A DNA stretch of 64,000 bases from Monoplex corrugatus (taxonomy: Eukaryota > Mollusca > Gastropoda > Littorinimorpha > Ranellidae). The stretch spans positions 52,609,075 to 52,673,074 of the forward strand of contig CM060307.1 of NCBI GenBank assembly GCA_030674185.1, in the 5' to 3' direction. A program made the translations under genes and the position numbers. Position 1 is the stretch's first letter. Each line of letters opens with the position of its first letter. The notes beneath the pieces were generated by a model. It saw only the letters and a program-made list of their open reading frames with translations, did no database searches and was not told where the DNA came from. Of the stretch, positions 33,449 to 46,046 are shown one piece after another.

Positions 33449-33590
33449 GCTGTCTGTCTGTCTGTCTGTCTGTCCTCTGTCTGTCTCTGTCTGTCTGCCG
33501 ATCTGTCTGTCTGCCGGTCTGTCTGTGTGTCTGTCTGTCTCTCTTTCTTTCTTCTCTCTCTCTCTCTCTCTCTTTCTTCTGGCTTGCTTG
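33391..33590. repeat. (CTGT)n and (TC)n microsatellites
   Basis: CTGT tetramer array with interruptions to about 33,545, then CT-rich sequence. The long repetitive ORFs on both strands come from the array. Confidence 0.95.
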
Positions 33591-34109
33591 CTCGCTCCCA
33601 GCTCGGTAACTTGCCCTGTTCGTGCATATATAGGCACACATACAAAACATTGTATAAACCACACACACACACTCACACACATCACATCATTTCACATTAC
33701 ATCTCTCTCTGTCTCTCTACCTCCCACCACGAAATCAGTCTTTACTAGCATTTTGGGCATTTTGAGATATACATATTGGAAAGTATACATTCTGCTGATT
33801 ATTTTGGTACTTGAATAAATATTGTACTAAACAAAATGTAGAAGTTATATATATTTAAAGTCATAAAGTTGTATGACGGCCGTTTTGAGAAAACGGCCTC
33901 TAAAGTTGTTATGTGCTCTCCTAAACATTTTCCTTGAATTTCTTTATTTGGTGGCTTTGACCCAGTTTGTTTCTAATTTTCGCTGTCATTATCTGAAAGG
34001 TGCACCAAAGAGCTTTTCGTCAGTACATTACATGTGCGGGTATTGCAAGGTTACGGTTCATAATAACAGATAAAAATAGTTTTTTTTGGTAGGAAATTGC
34101 GTTCTTTCT
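33591..34109. other. Unassigned stretch
   Basis: A short CA tract lies at 33,660. No gene recognised. Confidence 0.4.
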
Positions 34110-35125
34110 TCGTTTCCCGTCTGACATATGGCTTCCACTCGCCCACTGACGACGTCTGTCTGCACACCATGTCTGAAGCTGCTCATCCTGGTACAAATGC
34201 GCTCAAAGACCAAGGTCAGGGCCGTAATCATCAGGGAGATGCTCTTTGTCAATGATGAAGCCCTTGTGACCCACACCTAGAATGCTGTCAAGAGACTGGG
34301 TGACCACTTTGTTGATACATGCAAGCAGTTTGGACTCATTTTCAGCCTGAAGAAGATGAACGTCAGCGCACAAGATGTCATCATTCCTCCCTCTGTTACC
34401 ACGACGGCATCAATTGAAGCTGTAGACAGCTTTACCTACTTGGTGGACCGCCATCAGCGACATCCTCTCATTCGGTGTCAAAATTGACAGACGACTCAGG
34501 AAGGCTAACACCATCATGGCCAGACTGACAAAGGGGAATGATAAAACAAATCGCTGACCACACATACCAAGACCAGAGTGCATCAGGCCTCAGCACCTTA
34601 CCCTATGGAAGCGAAACGTGTATCACCTGTATGAGGCAAGAACGTCGGATCAGCTCGTTCTATAGACGGTGCCTCAAACGCATCCTTGGAAACAGCTGGC
34701 AGAACATATTCCACACCAAGACATCCTGGAGCGGCCAAGACCTTCAGCATGTACTCCCTGCTGAGCCAACGCCGCATACGGTGGTTAGGGCATGTTTGTC
34801 GCATAGAGGGGGGGGGGGGCATCCTATAAAGACATCCTGTAAGGACATTTAGTCCAGGATGACAGAAAATTCAGCTGCCCCCCACTCTGTTTTCGAGGAC
34901 GCCTGCTAAAGAGACCTGAAGGCCTGCAACATCTCCACAGACATGTGGGAAACTCAAGCCATGGATCGTGTTGCCTAACGTCACATTGTCTACAAGGGCA
35001 TTACTGAGGCAGACATGGGGAGAGGTTAGCTCACAGCAAAGAAGAGAGATCAGGGCAAGCTTGCTGCAGCCAACCCCTGCAACCCTGACCTTCCAGTTTA
35101 TCGTACCAACTACAACTGGGATTCC
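34110..35125 (+). pseudogene. Old LINE reverse transcriptase remnant (family E)
   Basis: Degenerate plus-strand remnant. AKTKVR-like sequence (RSKTKVRA) leads into a catalytic region reading FVNDEALVTHT, so the YADD box has lost its first Asp. Downstream are FGLIFSLKK and, near 34,600-34,790, YGSET, RRCLKRILGNSW and a WLGHV-type motif in a shifted frame, in the order typical of animal LINE thumb regions. Stops and frameshifts throughout. It appears to belong to the same broad group as the remnant at 43.1-45.2 kb. Confidence 0.65.
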
Positions 35126-35939
<814 letters not shown>

Positions 35940-36021
<82 letters not shown>

Positions 36022-36039
36022 ACACACACACACAAACAT

Positions 36040-36085
<46 letters not shown>
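35940..36085. repeat. (CA)n then (TA)n microsatellite
   Basis: CA array to 36,034 with two CC interruptions, then TA to 36,085. Confidence 0.96.
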
Positions 36086-36088
<3 letters not shown>

Positions 36089-36959
36089 GTCAGTCATGTT
36101 GACTGGTACATGCCACACACATATCTCAACAGTTTGGTTTGATCAGCACATTTGTTATGCACCCAGTGTTCACGATTGTAACGCTGGGTCATAGATTTCT
36201 GGATGTTTTCATTTACAGAAAACAAAACCAGTTTTCTTTGCTTGCAGACATCTCAGCAGTGAGTTTTCATTTGGATTTGATTCTGAGAGATTTCGACGAG
36301 GCTTCACTTGTGCAGTCTTTCCGAGAAGCATCTTCTTCCCATTTTCATTTGACGTGAAGACCCCAGTTTCTGACAACTTTTTCTTTTTGGAAACCATGGG
36401 AGATTTTATTACGAGTGAAACAATTTCTTGAGCATTTTTAACTCCATGATCTGTTTTCCGTAAATGTGATGGTGTCTACTAAAGCTGACATCTTCTGGAA
36501 AACTTCCAGAGTGTTGCTGATTTTTGTCGGGTCACTCTGCCAAAGAACAACATTGCAATGTCCTAAGCTCTGGCTAATATTTTGGAAGCAAAGTACAATG
36601 CAGTTATTCACTCGTCAGTCAGTTATGTATATAGTTGTGTATGAAGCACAAAATCAATAAAAACAGAAGAAAAAAATCTTTCCTCAAATGCGCTCTATGC
36701 GCGGCCATACATCCACACATTCATATCCGAGCTCAGCATTTTGAAAATACAGATGAAGTATATTCACCTGCTGTGAGCCCACACGATTCATTTATTTGTT
36801 GGGGAGGACGACCGACTTCAAACAAAAAAAATATTTTTTAAGTAAGGCGAATCAACTTGACTCTTACTGTCCCAAATTAGCGGCCTCAAGTAAGGATTTT
36901 GAAGTGTTGTGAAAGGATGTAACTGCTCTCCAAAACAGCCATTCCCACCCTTTGTATGA
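36086..36959. other. Unassigned stretch
   Basis: No gene recognised. An AATAAA-like polyadenylation hexamer sits near 36,655 without a convincing gene upstream. Confidence 0.4.
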
Positions 36960-37640
36960 TCTACCCGCTCCTGACCACTCACGTAGCAAAAACAGTGGTC
37001 TGTACCTTTGTCCTGCCAAAATTATACTCTTGCAATGTCTCCTTCAGGTGAAAATACAGCGTCTGCAGGCTGTACAAAACGCAGCTGCCAGAGTAATCTC
37101 TAGATGCAGGAAGACTGAACACATAACTCCCATCTTACGGAATCTGCACTGGCTTCCAGTTCAACAACGCATCAATCACAAACTACTAACTATCACCTAC
37201 CGTGCACTCAACTCTAGTAGTCCTTCTTATCTTAAAGATCTTCTTTCTGAATATAAACCTGTTCGCAGTCTGAGATCTGCTTCCAAGTCTCTTCTTCATG
37301 TTCCTGGGACAAGGGATGTTAAAACCAAAAGATATGGTCAGCGAGAATTTAAATACCTTGCCCCTACCAAGTGGAACATGCTTCCCATCAGCATCAGGGA
37401 GAAAAAGACTCATTCATCCTTTAAATCTAGTCTCAAGACACACTTTTTCTAATGTTGTATGGGATTGCTTATTTGAATGTGAATACCTTGAATGCCTTTA
37501 TGAATGTTGGTGCAAAGGCTGTGTGGAATTGTTTTTGTGCCCCCCCCCCCCCCCCCCCCACCGTGTGCCGCGAGCATGCTTTTATAGCATGGCGATTTTT
37601 GTTGCGCGATATAAATTTTCATTCATTCATTCATCCTTTC
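36960..37640 (+). mobile_element. L2/CR1-like LINE 3' fragment (L2-D)
   Basis: The ORF to 37,452 carries RLQAVQNAAARVISRC, ILRNLHWLPVQQRI, LLSEYKPVRSLRSAS, WNMLPISIRE and SSLKTHFF, the conserved L2/CR1 C-terminus. A 3' UTR with an 18-C run (about 37,542-37,559) ends GCGCGATATAAATTTTC plus an (ATTC)n tail (to about 37,637). 5'-truncated. Confidence 0.85.
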
Positions 37641-37689
37641 TTGTTGCCCACAATACATTCTCTGCGAATCACATACGGTTTAAAACATT

Positions 37690-37885
37690 GCTGCAACACT
37701 AGTTTTGAAGGCTTGCAATTATGATCGTGCTCAACCCCCCCCCCCCCCACCTCCCAACCCCCCCCCCCTCCCGCTTGTAATTTTTTTTACAAACTTCATT
37801 GGCTTCTAGTTCAAGCACGATCAGACTGCAAGTTCTTAACTCTTATGGTACAACGTATTATCTGCTCACACCAGGACAATCTTGC
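37690..37885 (+). pseudogene. Tiny L2/CR1-like remnant with poly-C insertions
   Basis: TTTTGAAGGCTTGCAATTATGATCG and, after C-runs, AACTTCATTGGCTTCTAGTTCAAGCACG correspond to the VLKASKYDH and NLHWLPIQAR segments of L2-C. Heavily decayed. Confidence 0.5.
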
Positions 37886-38093
37886 AATGCTGCATGTTTT
37901 TAGCCTTTGAAAGCATGTGAGTTGAGTCAAGAACTTATAAATGAATATGAATGACTGTAGGATGATTTAGAAGACAATTCTGATTCAAGAAGAGGTTGAA
38001 AACAGCAGTAGTTACTCGCTGTTTGAATGAAATGTGCAGCAGACAGACCCAACACGAAAAGTATTGATTTTCCGAGCACGTGACACGATACTC

Positions 38094-38662
38094 GCAGCTA
38101 GCCAACACTTTGCAGGTTCAGACACACAACCACATTGTAGAATTCATATAAGCTACACTGTTAATGAGTAGTATTAGAAGTGGCAAGGTGAAGATTAGGG
38201 TGATGGAGTGGGGTGGGGGTGGGGGGGGGGGCGTGCGGCAGCGACGACTTGACCCAGGTCAAGCCATTCAGTGCACTAGCACACTGTGCCTCTTTGTAAC
38301 TTGGTCAGCTGTCAGCGATCTGTTAGTAGGAGGTCTGCCAAAGTTTGAATACGTTTAGATTTCATCAGGAGGGCCACAGGCAATACTGGCAGCTAGCCAA
38401 CACTTTGCATGGTTGAGACAGAGAGGACCACATTGTAGAATTTATATAAGCCACACTGTCAATGAGTAGTATTAGAAGTGGCAAGGTCAAGATTAGGGTG
38501 ATGGTGTGGGGTGGGGGTGGGGGGCATGCTGCAGTGAAGGACTTGACGTTGTCAAGCTATTCAGTGCACTAGCACACTGTAGCTCTTTGGAACTCAGTCA
38601 GCTGTCAGTGATCTGTTAGTACGAGGTCTGAATAAATTCAGATTTCATCAGGAGCGTCATAT
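38094..38662. repeat. ~295-bp tandem duplication
   Basis: Two direct copies beginning GCAGCTAGCCAACACTTTGCA at 38,094 and 38,389, both ending GATTTCATCAGGAG. Each contains a G-rich stretch (GGTGGGGGTGGGG) of different length. No coding potential recognised. Confidence 0.9.
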
Positions 38663-39601
38663 CTTCTATTTTTTTCCTTTGTTTTTTGTTTTGTTTTGTT
38701 TTTTGTTTGTTTGTTTGTTTGTTTCTATCACAAGAGGGTGTGAGTTTTTTTACGGGAATTTCCACAAAACACAAATGTGTAATAATTTCAGGAAACTACA
38801 CATAAATTATCTGAAAATACATTTAGTCATGCCTAATGCACCATTCTGTGTAATTTCATGCATGGATTCCCATAAATATGGAAGTATCACAAGGAGAATT
38901 GCAGTTGGGGGTGAGAATGAAAAATTGTTTCTTTACTTTGATGTATCACAAGGAGGATTTAGTCTTGCCATCTATCAGGGAAAGAATTTAGTCTCTTTTT
39001 AACATAGGAGAATTTAGGATCACTGTCTCCAACATCACATACAACCAGAAAGGAGAGTGACGAGAAGAAATACACAAATACGCTGGACATGATTCTCAAT
39101 GCAGTCCACACATAGATTGATAACTACAAAGCCTTTATTCAATAAAGCAAAAACGTAATTCACCATTCGTGCGTGCCATGAATCCTAATAGTCCTAAAAC
39201 CCTAAGATGCACTACGAATCTTCACTAACTTACTTATCACTGAAATACTGAGCACTTCCATAATTCCTACTCTATTCCCTCTCCCTCTCTCTCTGCTTCA
39301 TGGAAAAGAAAACATACTACCTACTTCTATCCCTACCCTAACAAAAGTATAAGATGAAACGTGGTTACATACCTCTAAGATAGGTTGGAGACTTCTCTCG
39401 TTCACTGACTCACTGTCACACTGGGTGCTGACTCAGTGTTGACTCTTCCACTAGTGACTCCTAATGACTGACTGCTAGCCTATATACAGTGCGATTCCCA
39501 TTTACCGATCTTTGTCTCGCTACAAACATTCCCAGCTGCCCTCTAGCTGTCGATATCAATAAAACTGGGCATTTCAAATTTGGGGAACTTGGCGATCCTG
39601 G
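38663..39601. other. Unassigned stretch
   Basis: (TTTG)n near 38,690-38,725; no gene recognised. Confidence 0.45.
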
Positions 39602-39956
39602 CATAGCTGCCTTGGTCGTCATTCAACCTACCTATAAATTTTCTTGGACATTGATGGCGATATTGACATAGCGGCCATGGTCGTCATTCAACAGTCCCGT
39701 AATTTGCTTGGGCATTGGTATTTGCTGAGAAATGTTGATATTCTGGGTTATCTATCCTTTGTGCCCATTAAAGGTGGATAAGAACCATGTGAGAGTTAGA
39801 TCCTGTTTGAATGGAAATTGCTGAGTGACAAATTGAATTATGGATGGCGTGATCTCCAGTGCGCCCACCTCATTAAGTCGTCTACCGAGTCGGTCGAAGG
39901 AATGTTGGTAATTCAGGCCATCCGCCCTTTGTGCCCATTAAAGATGGATAAGAACC
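39602..39956. repeat. Tandem repeats (65-bp pair, then ~170-bp monomers)
   Basis: CATAGC(T/G)GCC(T/A)TGGTCGTCATT occurs at 39,602 and 39,667. CTTTGTGCCCATTAAAG-TGGATAAGAACCA ends two units about 170 bp apart (to 39,786 and 39,956). A further unit start resumes at 41,034-41,155, beyond the L2-B insertion. Confidence 0.75.
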
Positions 39957-40866
39957 AGCTTAATGACGACAAAACAGAAGCTATCCTCATTGGCACCCGT
40001 CAGAAACTTTCTCAGCTGCCTCCTCTTTCTCTCCCATTATGTAACACATCAGTCCCAATTTCTGATTCAGCTAAAAACCTTGGTGTCTGCATTGACTCTA
40101 CCCTCTCCATGAACAACTTTGTTTCTCAAACTGCCAGATCTTGCTACTATCATCTCCATCGTATAAGGCTGATCAGGAAATATCTCTCTGTCGAAACAAC
40201 TGCAAAACTCGTTCTCTCCTTCATAATGTCTCGCATTGACTATTGCAATTCACTCCTGTCTGGTCTTCCTGCCTCCACAATTCACATCCTACAGCGCATT
40301 CAAAACAATGCTGTACGCCTTGTACTCAAAAAGAAAAAAGCTGACCACATATCTCCTCTCCTGGCACAACTTCACTGGCTCCCTGTATCAAAGCGCATAC
40401 AGTACAAACTAGACACCATGTGCTACAAAAGCCTCAATAACGCAGCCCCTGATTACCTGTCAAGCCTACTTGAGATCTATGTTCCCTCACGTACCCTCCG
40501 CTCTGCCTCCGATCCTCTGACTTTTCGCTTTCCACGCACTAAGCTCAATACCTATGGTCCACGAGCCTTCTCTGTTTCTGGTCCACTCTCCTGGAACAAA
40601 CTTCCTCTCTCAGTCCATCAGCAACCTACTTTTGTCTCCTTCAAGTCCGCTCTCAAAACTCACCTTTTCTCCTCCGCATAAAATCCTAACCTCACTCAAC
40701 CCCCCCCCCCCCCCCCTCTGCAGCCTGTCTCCGCTCGGAGGGAATCACATGGTTATAATATATAATTGTATATGCTATGCTCTCTATAATTTTCCATTGC
40801 TTTTATTCTTGCTTTTATTGCTTTTATTCTTTCTCCCCATTTATAGCCATGCGTGTGTGTGGGTGT

Positions 40867-40920
<54 letters not shown>

Positions 40921-41033
40921 CGTGTGTGTGCGTGCGTGCGTGCGTGCTTGCGTGTGTGTCTGCTTCAGCGCTTAGATTTGATTTTATCAAGATTTTGCGC
41001 TATATAAATATTGTAATTATTATTATTATTATT
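39957..41033 (+). mobile_element. L2-B copy 2, 5'-truncated
   Basis: Begins CTTAATGACGACAAAACAGAAG and stays open to SALKTHLFSSA (stop at 40,679-40,681). Almost every encoded residue agrees with the 46-49 kb copy; the obvious difference near the end is His for Arg in LSVHQQPT. The 3' UTR has a C-run, (TG)n at 40,855-40,925, GCGCTATATAAAT (from 40,997) and (ATT)n. It lacks the RT catalytic region. Confidence 0.93.
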
Positions 41034-41155
41034 ACGTGGGCGCCAGACCCCGTCCGAATGGAAATAACTGAGTGACCAGTTGAATTATGGATGGCCTGAT
41101 CTGCAGCACACCCACCTCATTAACTCGTCTACCAAGTCAGTCGAAGGAATGTTTC
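41034..41155. repeat. Continuation of the ~170-bp tandem monomer
   Basis: GAATGGAAATAACTGAGTGACCAG...GTCGAAGGAATG matches 39,808-39,905 closely, showing that L2-B copy 2 landed within the array. Confidence 0.8.
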
Positions 41156-42851
41156 TTCCCCCTAGAGGGGGAGGGGGGGGGCTGTGATAGAAGCAACAGT
41201 TGTTTTAATGTACATGGTAGCAATGCAACGTTTTTCCTTGGCACATGGAAAACACTGGATGTCAAGAAACATCGGCACTCAAGAGGTTACACGTTGTGCA
41301 TTTTGCCCACCAGATTAGGGATATACTTTCCTTTTGCCTAAAATCTATAACTTACTTTTCGTTTTCTGACATTTAGACTGACTTTTTTTGTTTGCATCAA
41401 GTGCTCAATCCCTCAGCATCCCTACAATACTTTTGATCAGAATGCGAAAGCGCTTTTAGATCTTGATTTTGATCCTAACATGTACATAGCATAAATGCAA
41501 TGGTCTTCTAATGCAGAATCTCCAGAATGTGTAATTATCCATGTTTCCTCAAAACCAGTACAGTCATGTGTATAAAGATTAAACAAAGCATGCTACAGAA
41601 CAATGCCTTCAACAAGTCCTGGACAACAGAAATGAGTAGCCGATTTCATAGAAAGTTAACGGACAGAATGAGTTAGAGATAAAAGAAAATCACTGATTTA
41701 TAGAACGATCTTGAGAGTGATAATGGTATCCAGGCCCCATTTCTTGCTTAGCGGATTCGATACTGGCTTGAGGAAAAAATGTCACAGCAGCCACTTGTTA
41801 ATTTGCCTTGACTAGATAATTTCGGCTGTTGTTGTTCCAAGTAATATTTTCTCAGATGCACATTGTCTGTGCGTTTTTCAGGTCCATACTACCCCCTCGT
41901 GGGAATGCCGGGGGCTCTTTCAGTATAAATAGTATCCCCATCTTCTGGAAATTCTGTGCTAAAAAATTTCCTCTTTTCTGTCACCCTCTTTGTTTTCTGT
42001 CTTGTTCCTTTGCTTTCTGTCATTTCTTCCTATCATTTTTTGCCTTGCTGGTCCATTCACATGATGTGTTTGATAAAGCCTTAGGTACTTTTTCTTAGGA
42101 TTAATGATTGGGTTAATGTACTAAGTGCATTTTTGGCTCAAGGGAGAGAAGATATGCAGAAGCAATTTCAGGTAGTTTATGCCTGTTTTTACATGTGTTT
42201 TGGTGCCCTTGGGTGTGCTTAAATTTGTATTCAGCTGTGGTTTTTTTAAATCCCCTGTGTGATAAATTTGACGGGGCATGTCTTTAGATTATGTGAGAGA
42301 ATGCATTGATATGTTATTTAATTTTCTTTTTCTTTTCCTGTTGAATTTTTGTGTGTTTTGCAGCGGTTATAGCCCTGATATGGCTCTACGCGATCTACTC
42401 ATTAACAATACAAATGGTCCATACTGTGCCGGCGTTACGTTGTCACACAATCTGCTGACTCTGTCTTGGCTAAGGCGATTTTGGTGTTTTCATAAGCCTC
42501 CCAAGCTGAAATAGCTTGAAAGGTCGCTATTGTGCCGCACTAGCAGGTTTACAGAGGAGATCGAAAGCGTGTCCACTTTTCCTGTGAGAGTCTGAAGCCA
42601 TATTTTGTTGACATTAGTGATGTACCTCCAGAATGCTTTATTCCCACGCTTGAATGAAACAAAAGAAATACTGCATATCAGGTTAATATCTGAGCACTGT
42701 TGAGCGAGCGACTGAATCAGAGAGAAAGAGGAAGGATGGAGGAAGAGAAATTATGCTTCCTTTTCTTATTATTACATTGGAATCAAGTATGAGAAAAGAG
42801 AACAATATTTCAAATCTGTAATGGAATTTGCTGTAAGCATAAAACAACTAT

Positions 42852-42855
<4 letters not shown>
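41156..42855. other. Unassigned stretch
   Basis: No gene, repeat pair or RNA recognised in 1.7 kb. A possible splice acceptor (TTTTGTGTGTTTTGCAG near 42,346-42,362) is not backed by a recognisable exon. Confidence 0.45.
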
Positions 42856-42933
<78 letters not shown>

Positions 42934-43065
42934 ACACACACCATCACCACACACGCACTCACGCACACGCATACGCACACACATACACACACGCACACCA
43001 CACACAACACACACACGCACACACACACACGTACACACACACGTACACACACTCACACACACACA

Positions 43066-43142
<77 letters not shown>
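42856..43142. repeat. (CA)n compound microsatellite
   Basis: About 290 bp of CA with CG, CAT and CCA interruptions. Confidence 0.97.
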
Positions 43143-43145
<3 letters not shown>

Positions 43146-44165
43146 GTATGGTGTTTTCCGTCGATCCTACGGACGAGAAGACATACTGGTACAGGTGTTC
43201 ATGCGGTAAACAATACCTGTCCTGGAGGCACACGTTGTTCCACACGTGCTGCCTGGGAAAGAATAATGCCTCTTTGGGTTCTCTCTGCTGCTGCCAGTCC
43301 TTCTTCCTGCATGGCAGCCGTTCTGCTATGTTCAAACGTGATTTTGCCTTGCGTGCACTACGGTTGCCATCCTTCTTTGTTATGGGCAATGTCTTTGTAG
43401 TTGGTGATGTTGAGGTTGGCCTTTAGAGTATCCATATCTCATTTTGATGATCTTCCCTGATCTCGGTATCCCTGTTCACATTCCATACAGAGGCATCTTT
43501 GGGATGTGGTTGTCTTCCATGTCTTTGGGATGTGGTTGTCTTCCATATCTTTGGGATGTGGTTGTCTTCCATATCTTTGGGATGTAGTTGTCTTCCATAT
43601 CTTTGGGATGTGGTTGTCTTCCATGTCTTTGGGATGTGGTTGTCTTCCATGTCTTTGGGATGTGGTTGCCTTCCAAATCTTTGGGATGTGGTTATCTTCC
43701 ATATCTTTAGGATGTGGTTGTCTTCCTTATCTTTGGGATGTGGTTGTCTTCCATATCTTTAGGATGTGGTTGTCTTCCATGTCTTTGGTATGTGGTTGTC
43801 TTCCACATCTTTGGATGTGGTTGTCTTCCAACTGGAGTGGTTGTCTTCCATATCTTTGGTATGTGGTTGTCTTCCATATCTTTGGAATGTGGCTGTCTTC
43901 CATTTCTTTGGGATGTCGTCCCATACAGACAGTGTGTCCTGTCATTCGAAGCTGGCATTCGTTGAGTAAAAACTGTGTACTTGGCAAGCCCCACTTCTTC
44001 AGAACTTGAAGGCTGGACACTCGATTTTGTCACATGATGCTACTGATGTTGAACAGACATCTTTGGTGGAATGGTTCCTGCTGTTGAATGTGCCATAGGC
44101 AGGTAGTCCGGGTTTCGCACATGGGGTGTATAGTTATAAACTCTTCGGTTCCACAGCAGTACAGC
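43143..44165 (-). pseudogene. Old LINE RT C-terminal remnant (family F) containing a minisatellite
   Basis: Minus strand. 44,165 to about 43,925 encodes LLYCCGTEEF, FHQRCLFNIS, VLKKWGLPS and QLRMTGHTVCMGR, the thumb region just before the usual 'RMEDxRLPK' motif. MEDSHIPK follows and is then expanded by the 26-bp array. Past the array, 43,490-43,143 continues in C-terminal LINE style (KANLNITNYKDIA, ITFEHSRTAA). Stops are present. Confidence 0.65.
43490..43920. repeat. 26-bp minisatellite, about 16 units
   Basis: Unit GGGATGTGGTTGTCTTCCAT plus (A/G)TCTTT, with scattered substitutions and shortened units near the right end (43,815-43,850). Because 26 is not a multiple of three, every frame reads the same repeated peptide in rotation (for example MEDNHIPKIWKTTTSQR on minus). 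Confidence 0.95.
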
Positions 44166-44739
44166 AGAGTGCTCAAGACTACTGCTCAGTACATGGCCAT
44201 ATTAGTGGCGAGCCAGATGTCATAATCTTGCCACAACCTCTCAGTCAACCTTCCAGAGTTAGTCCTGGAGATGCCCAGCGTCACCTCAGCGTTACAAGGT
44301 CTATTACTGATAACTGTATTGATCAAGCCAGAGCAAAGGCTCTGCTACAGTATGACAGTAGACTGTACGACCTGCGCAAGTTTCCGCTGCCTTGTGGGTT
44401 ATCCCTTGGGTGGGGAAAGGCTATGGGAGTAAACCCAGACAGAAATCCTGCAGCCGCTTACTGCAGAAAGGGCATTGACACAGAGCTAGAGCACTGCTTT
44501 TGGTTTGGCCATATGCTGCGACTTGCCATCTACTGTTCAGCCGTCTGTGTCTCCTATGAGAACAGCTGTCTTACCTCGGTTTGCCCTGGACTTGTGGAGG
44601 CAGGTGGAGAGAGTTCCTTAGACTCTATAGAGAGAGTTGCATAGGCTCTGCGCAAACAACAGCAACTTACATAAGCGCACGACACATAGCGCCACCCCCC
44701 ACCCCCTACTCTCACAAACGCTGAGATCCCACATGAAGG
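44166..44739. other. Segment interrupting LINE family F
   Basis: Sits between two collinear pieces of the same old LINE, so it is probably an insertion. A 172-codon plus-strand ORF (44,126-44,644) has no recognisable domain. No terminal repeats were found. Confidence 0.4.
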
Positions 44740-45180
44740 TACAAATAAAGTGCTGTGTTGGACTTTATCGACCACGATAGTCGACCATATATATTGCTCA
44801 AGTGCCAGATTTTGTCATAGGTCTCTAGTTGTTGATGACAACTGGAGGTGGCGAAGCACCAAAAGCCTGTGATGGTGTTGGCTGAAACACAGCCTTTGTC
44901 TCGCTGAGGCTGATTGTGAGACCAAACCGTTTGAAGGCCGCAGAAAATAGGTCGATAATACGCTGTATGTCGTTGTGCGGACCTGCAAACAGTGTACAGT
45001 CATCTGCGTGGAGAATTCCAACAGGACATCTTTGAGCACTTCGTTTTGACCTGGATTCTCAGCAGACTGAATAGGGGTTTTGTTTGTTCGTATCTGAGCG
45101 GAAATTGATGTATATACCCCTGTCCAAATCGCTGAATGCATCAATCAGCATTGCCGCAATTATGTGGCCCACATAGGGGC
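44740..45180 (-). pseudogene. Old LINE RT catalytic-region remnant (family F, 5' part)
   Basis: Minus strand: MLIDAFSDLDRGIYINFRSD, then HADDCTLFAGPHND (the YADD box with Y to H), FGLTISLSETKAVFQPTP and a KIW-LSNIYG segment. Same orientation as, and collinear with, 43,143-44,165. Confidence 0.7.
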
Positions 45181-45508
45181 AGTGATATCTCCTGCTAGGT
45201 GCCCACTTTTCGTCCCACTCCATTCTTGTCCTTTCCCTCCTTGTTTGCGTGTGCTCTCTACCCTGAAGTTTTGGTCATTGCACTGAATGATGAGAGTGCG
45301 ACTTTTGATTTGGCCACTGTATCAAGTTTCGGCGCCTTATAAATATCATTACTATTGTTAATACAGTTTTTTAAGGATCATGGCACTCAGGGAGGTTACC
45401 TTTGTGCTCACTTTTTTTAGTACCATTTTCTACGCCACCTTAATGGCCACAGAAATTGGAACAGTTTTTACAATGCGATGAAGATGATGACGATGAGGGT
45501 GATAATCA
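45181..45508. other. Unassigned, with an old L2-type 3' end
   Basis: GGCGCCTTATAAATATCATTAC at 45,331 resembles the GCGCTATANAAAT plus ATT end shared by L2-B, C and D, suggesting a decayed LINE terminus. Confidence 0.45.
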
Positions 45509-45724
45509 TGATGATATGGAGTTCCATTCAGAGTTGAGACTACATGACAGGGCTGTACTTTACACTTACTATCATAATCTATCCTGCCGTCAACCAGGCC
45601 CGAGAGATACAGACACCTGTGGTGCTGGTCAGAAGATTGAGCAACATCATCAATGACGCATCCGTGAAGTGAATGAGATTCGACTGTGTGGTCCCAGTCT
45701 TCCCAATGAACCCATAGCACTGCG
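45509..45724 (+). repeat. Dispersed repeat R, copy 2
   Basis: Counterpart of 14,334-14,550, same orientation. Confidence 0.65.
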
Positions 45725-46046
45725 CGATCCTGTCGTGGTGGACGTCTCCACCGTCTTTGGCACAACCTGCCTCCTGCCCGACGCCACTTTTCGTCTCCTG
45801 CTTCTTCTTCGTCTCCTCCACTGCCCCTGCCCTCGACCTCGCTGCTGCAATCTTCGTCTCCTCCTCTGCCGTCTTCGCCTTCGCCTTCTGTCCGGTTAGT
45901 ACCGCCTTCACCTTCTGTCCCGCTAGTGCCGCCTTCACCTTCTGTCCCGCCGGTGCCGCCTTCACCTTCTGTCCCGTCGGTGCCGCCTTCGTCGCCACCC
46001 CGGCCACCACCATATGACTGTGATAAACTAAAATTATGCCTTTTTA
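45725..46046 (+). other. Proline-rich 5' region of L2-B with 27-bp repeats
   Basis: Plus frame ending ...PPPYDCDKLKLCLFNA runs toward the endonuclease start. Upstream, 27-bp direct repeats (45,899-45,990, about 3.4 copies) each encode VPPSPSVP plus one variable residue. The frame is offset by a small indel from the main ORF at about 46,047. Probably the authentic N-terminal extension of the L2-B protein. Confidence 0.55.

Noticed and set aside
33274..33685. DRQTDRQT-rich ORFs on minus
   Set aside because: Products of the (CTGT)n tetranucleotide array in three frames.
42340..42514. Possible exon after TTTTGTGTGTTTTGCAG
   Set aside because: Neither frame gives a recognisable domain and no donor or neighbouring exon was found.
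42821..43426. Long ORFs rich in TH, VC or YI repeats (also at 10.2-11.0, 15.9-16.2, 35.6-36.1 and 53.3-53.8 kb)
   Set aside because: They are translations of (CA)n/(TG)n/(TA)n microsatellites.
43490..43920. Regularly spaced repeat resembling a CRISPR array
   Set aside because: Units are directly contiguous with no unique spacers. It is a 26-bp minisatellite in eukaryotic DNA.
44126..44644. 172-codon ORF
   Set aside because: No domain recognised; it lies in a segment that interrupts an old LINE. Could not be supported as a gene.
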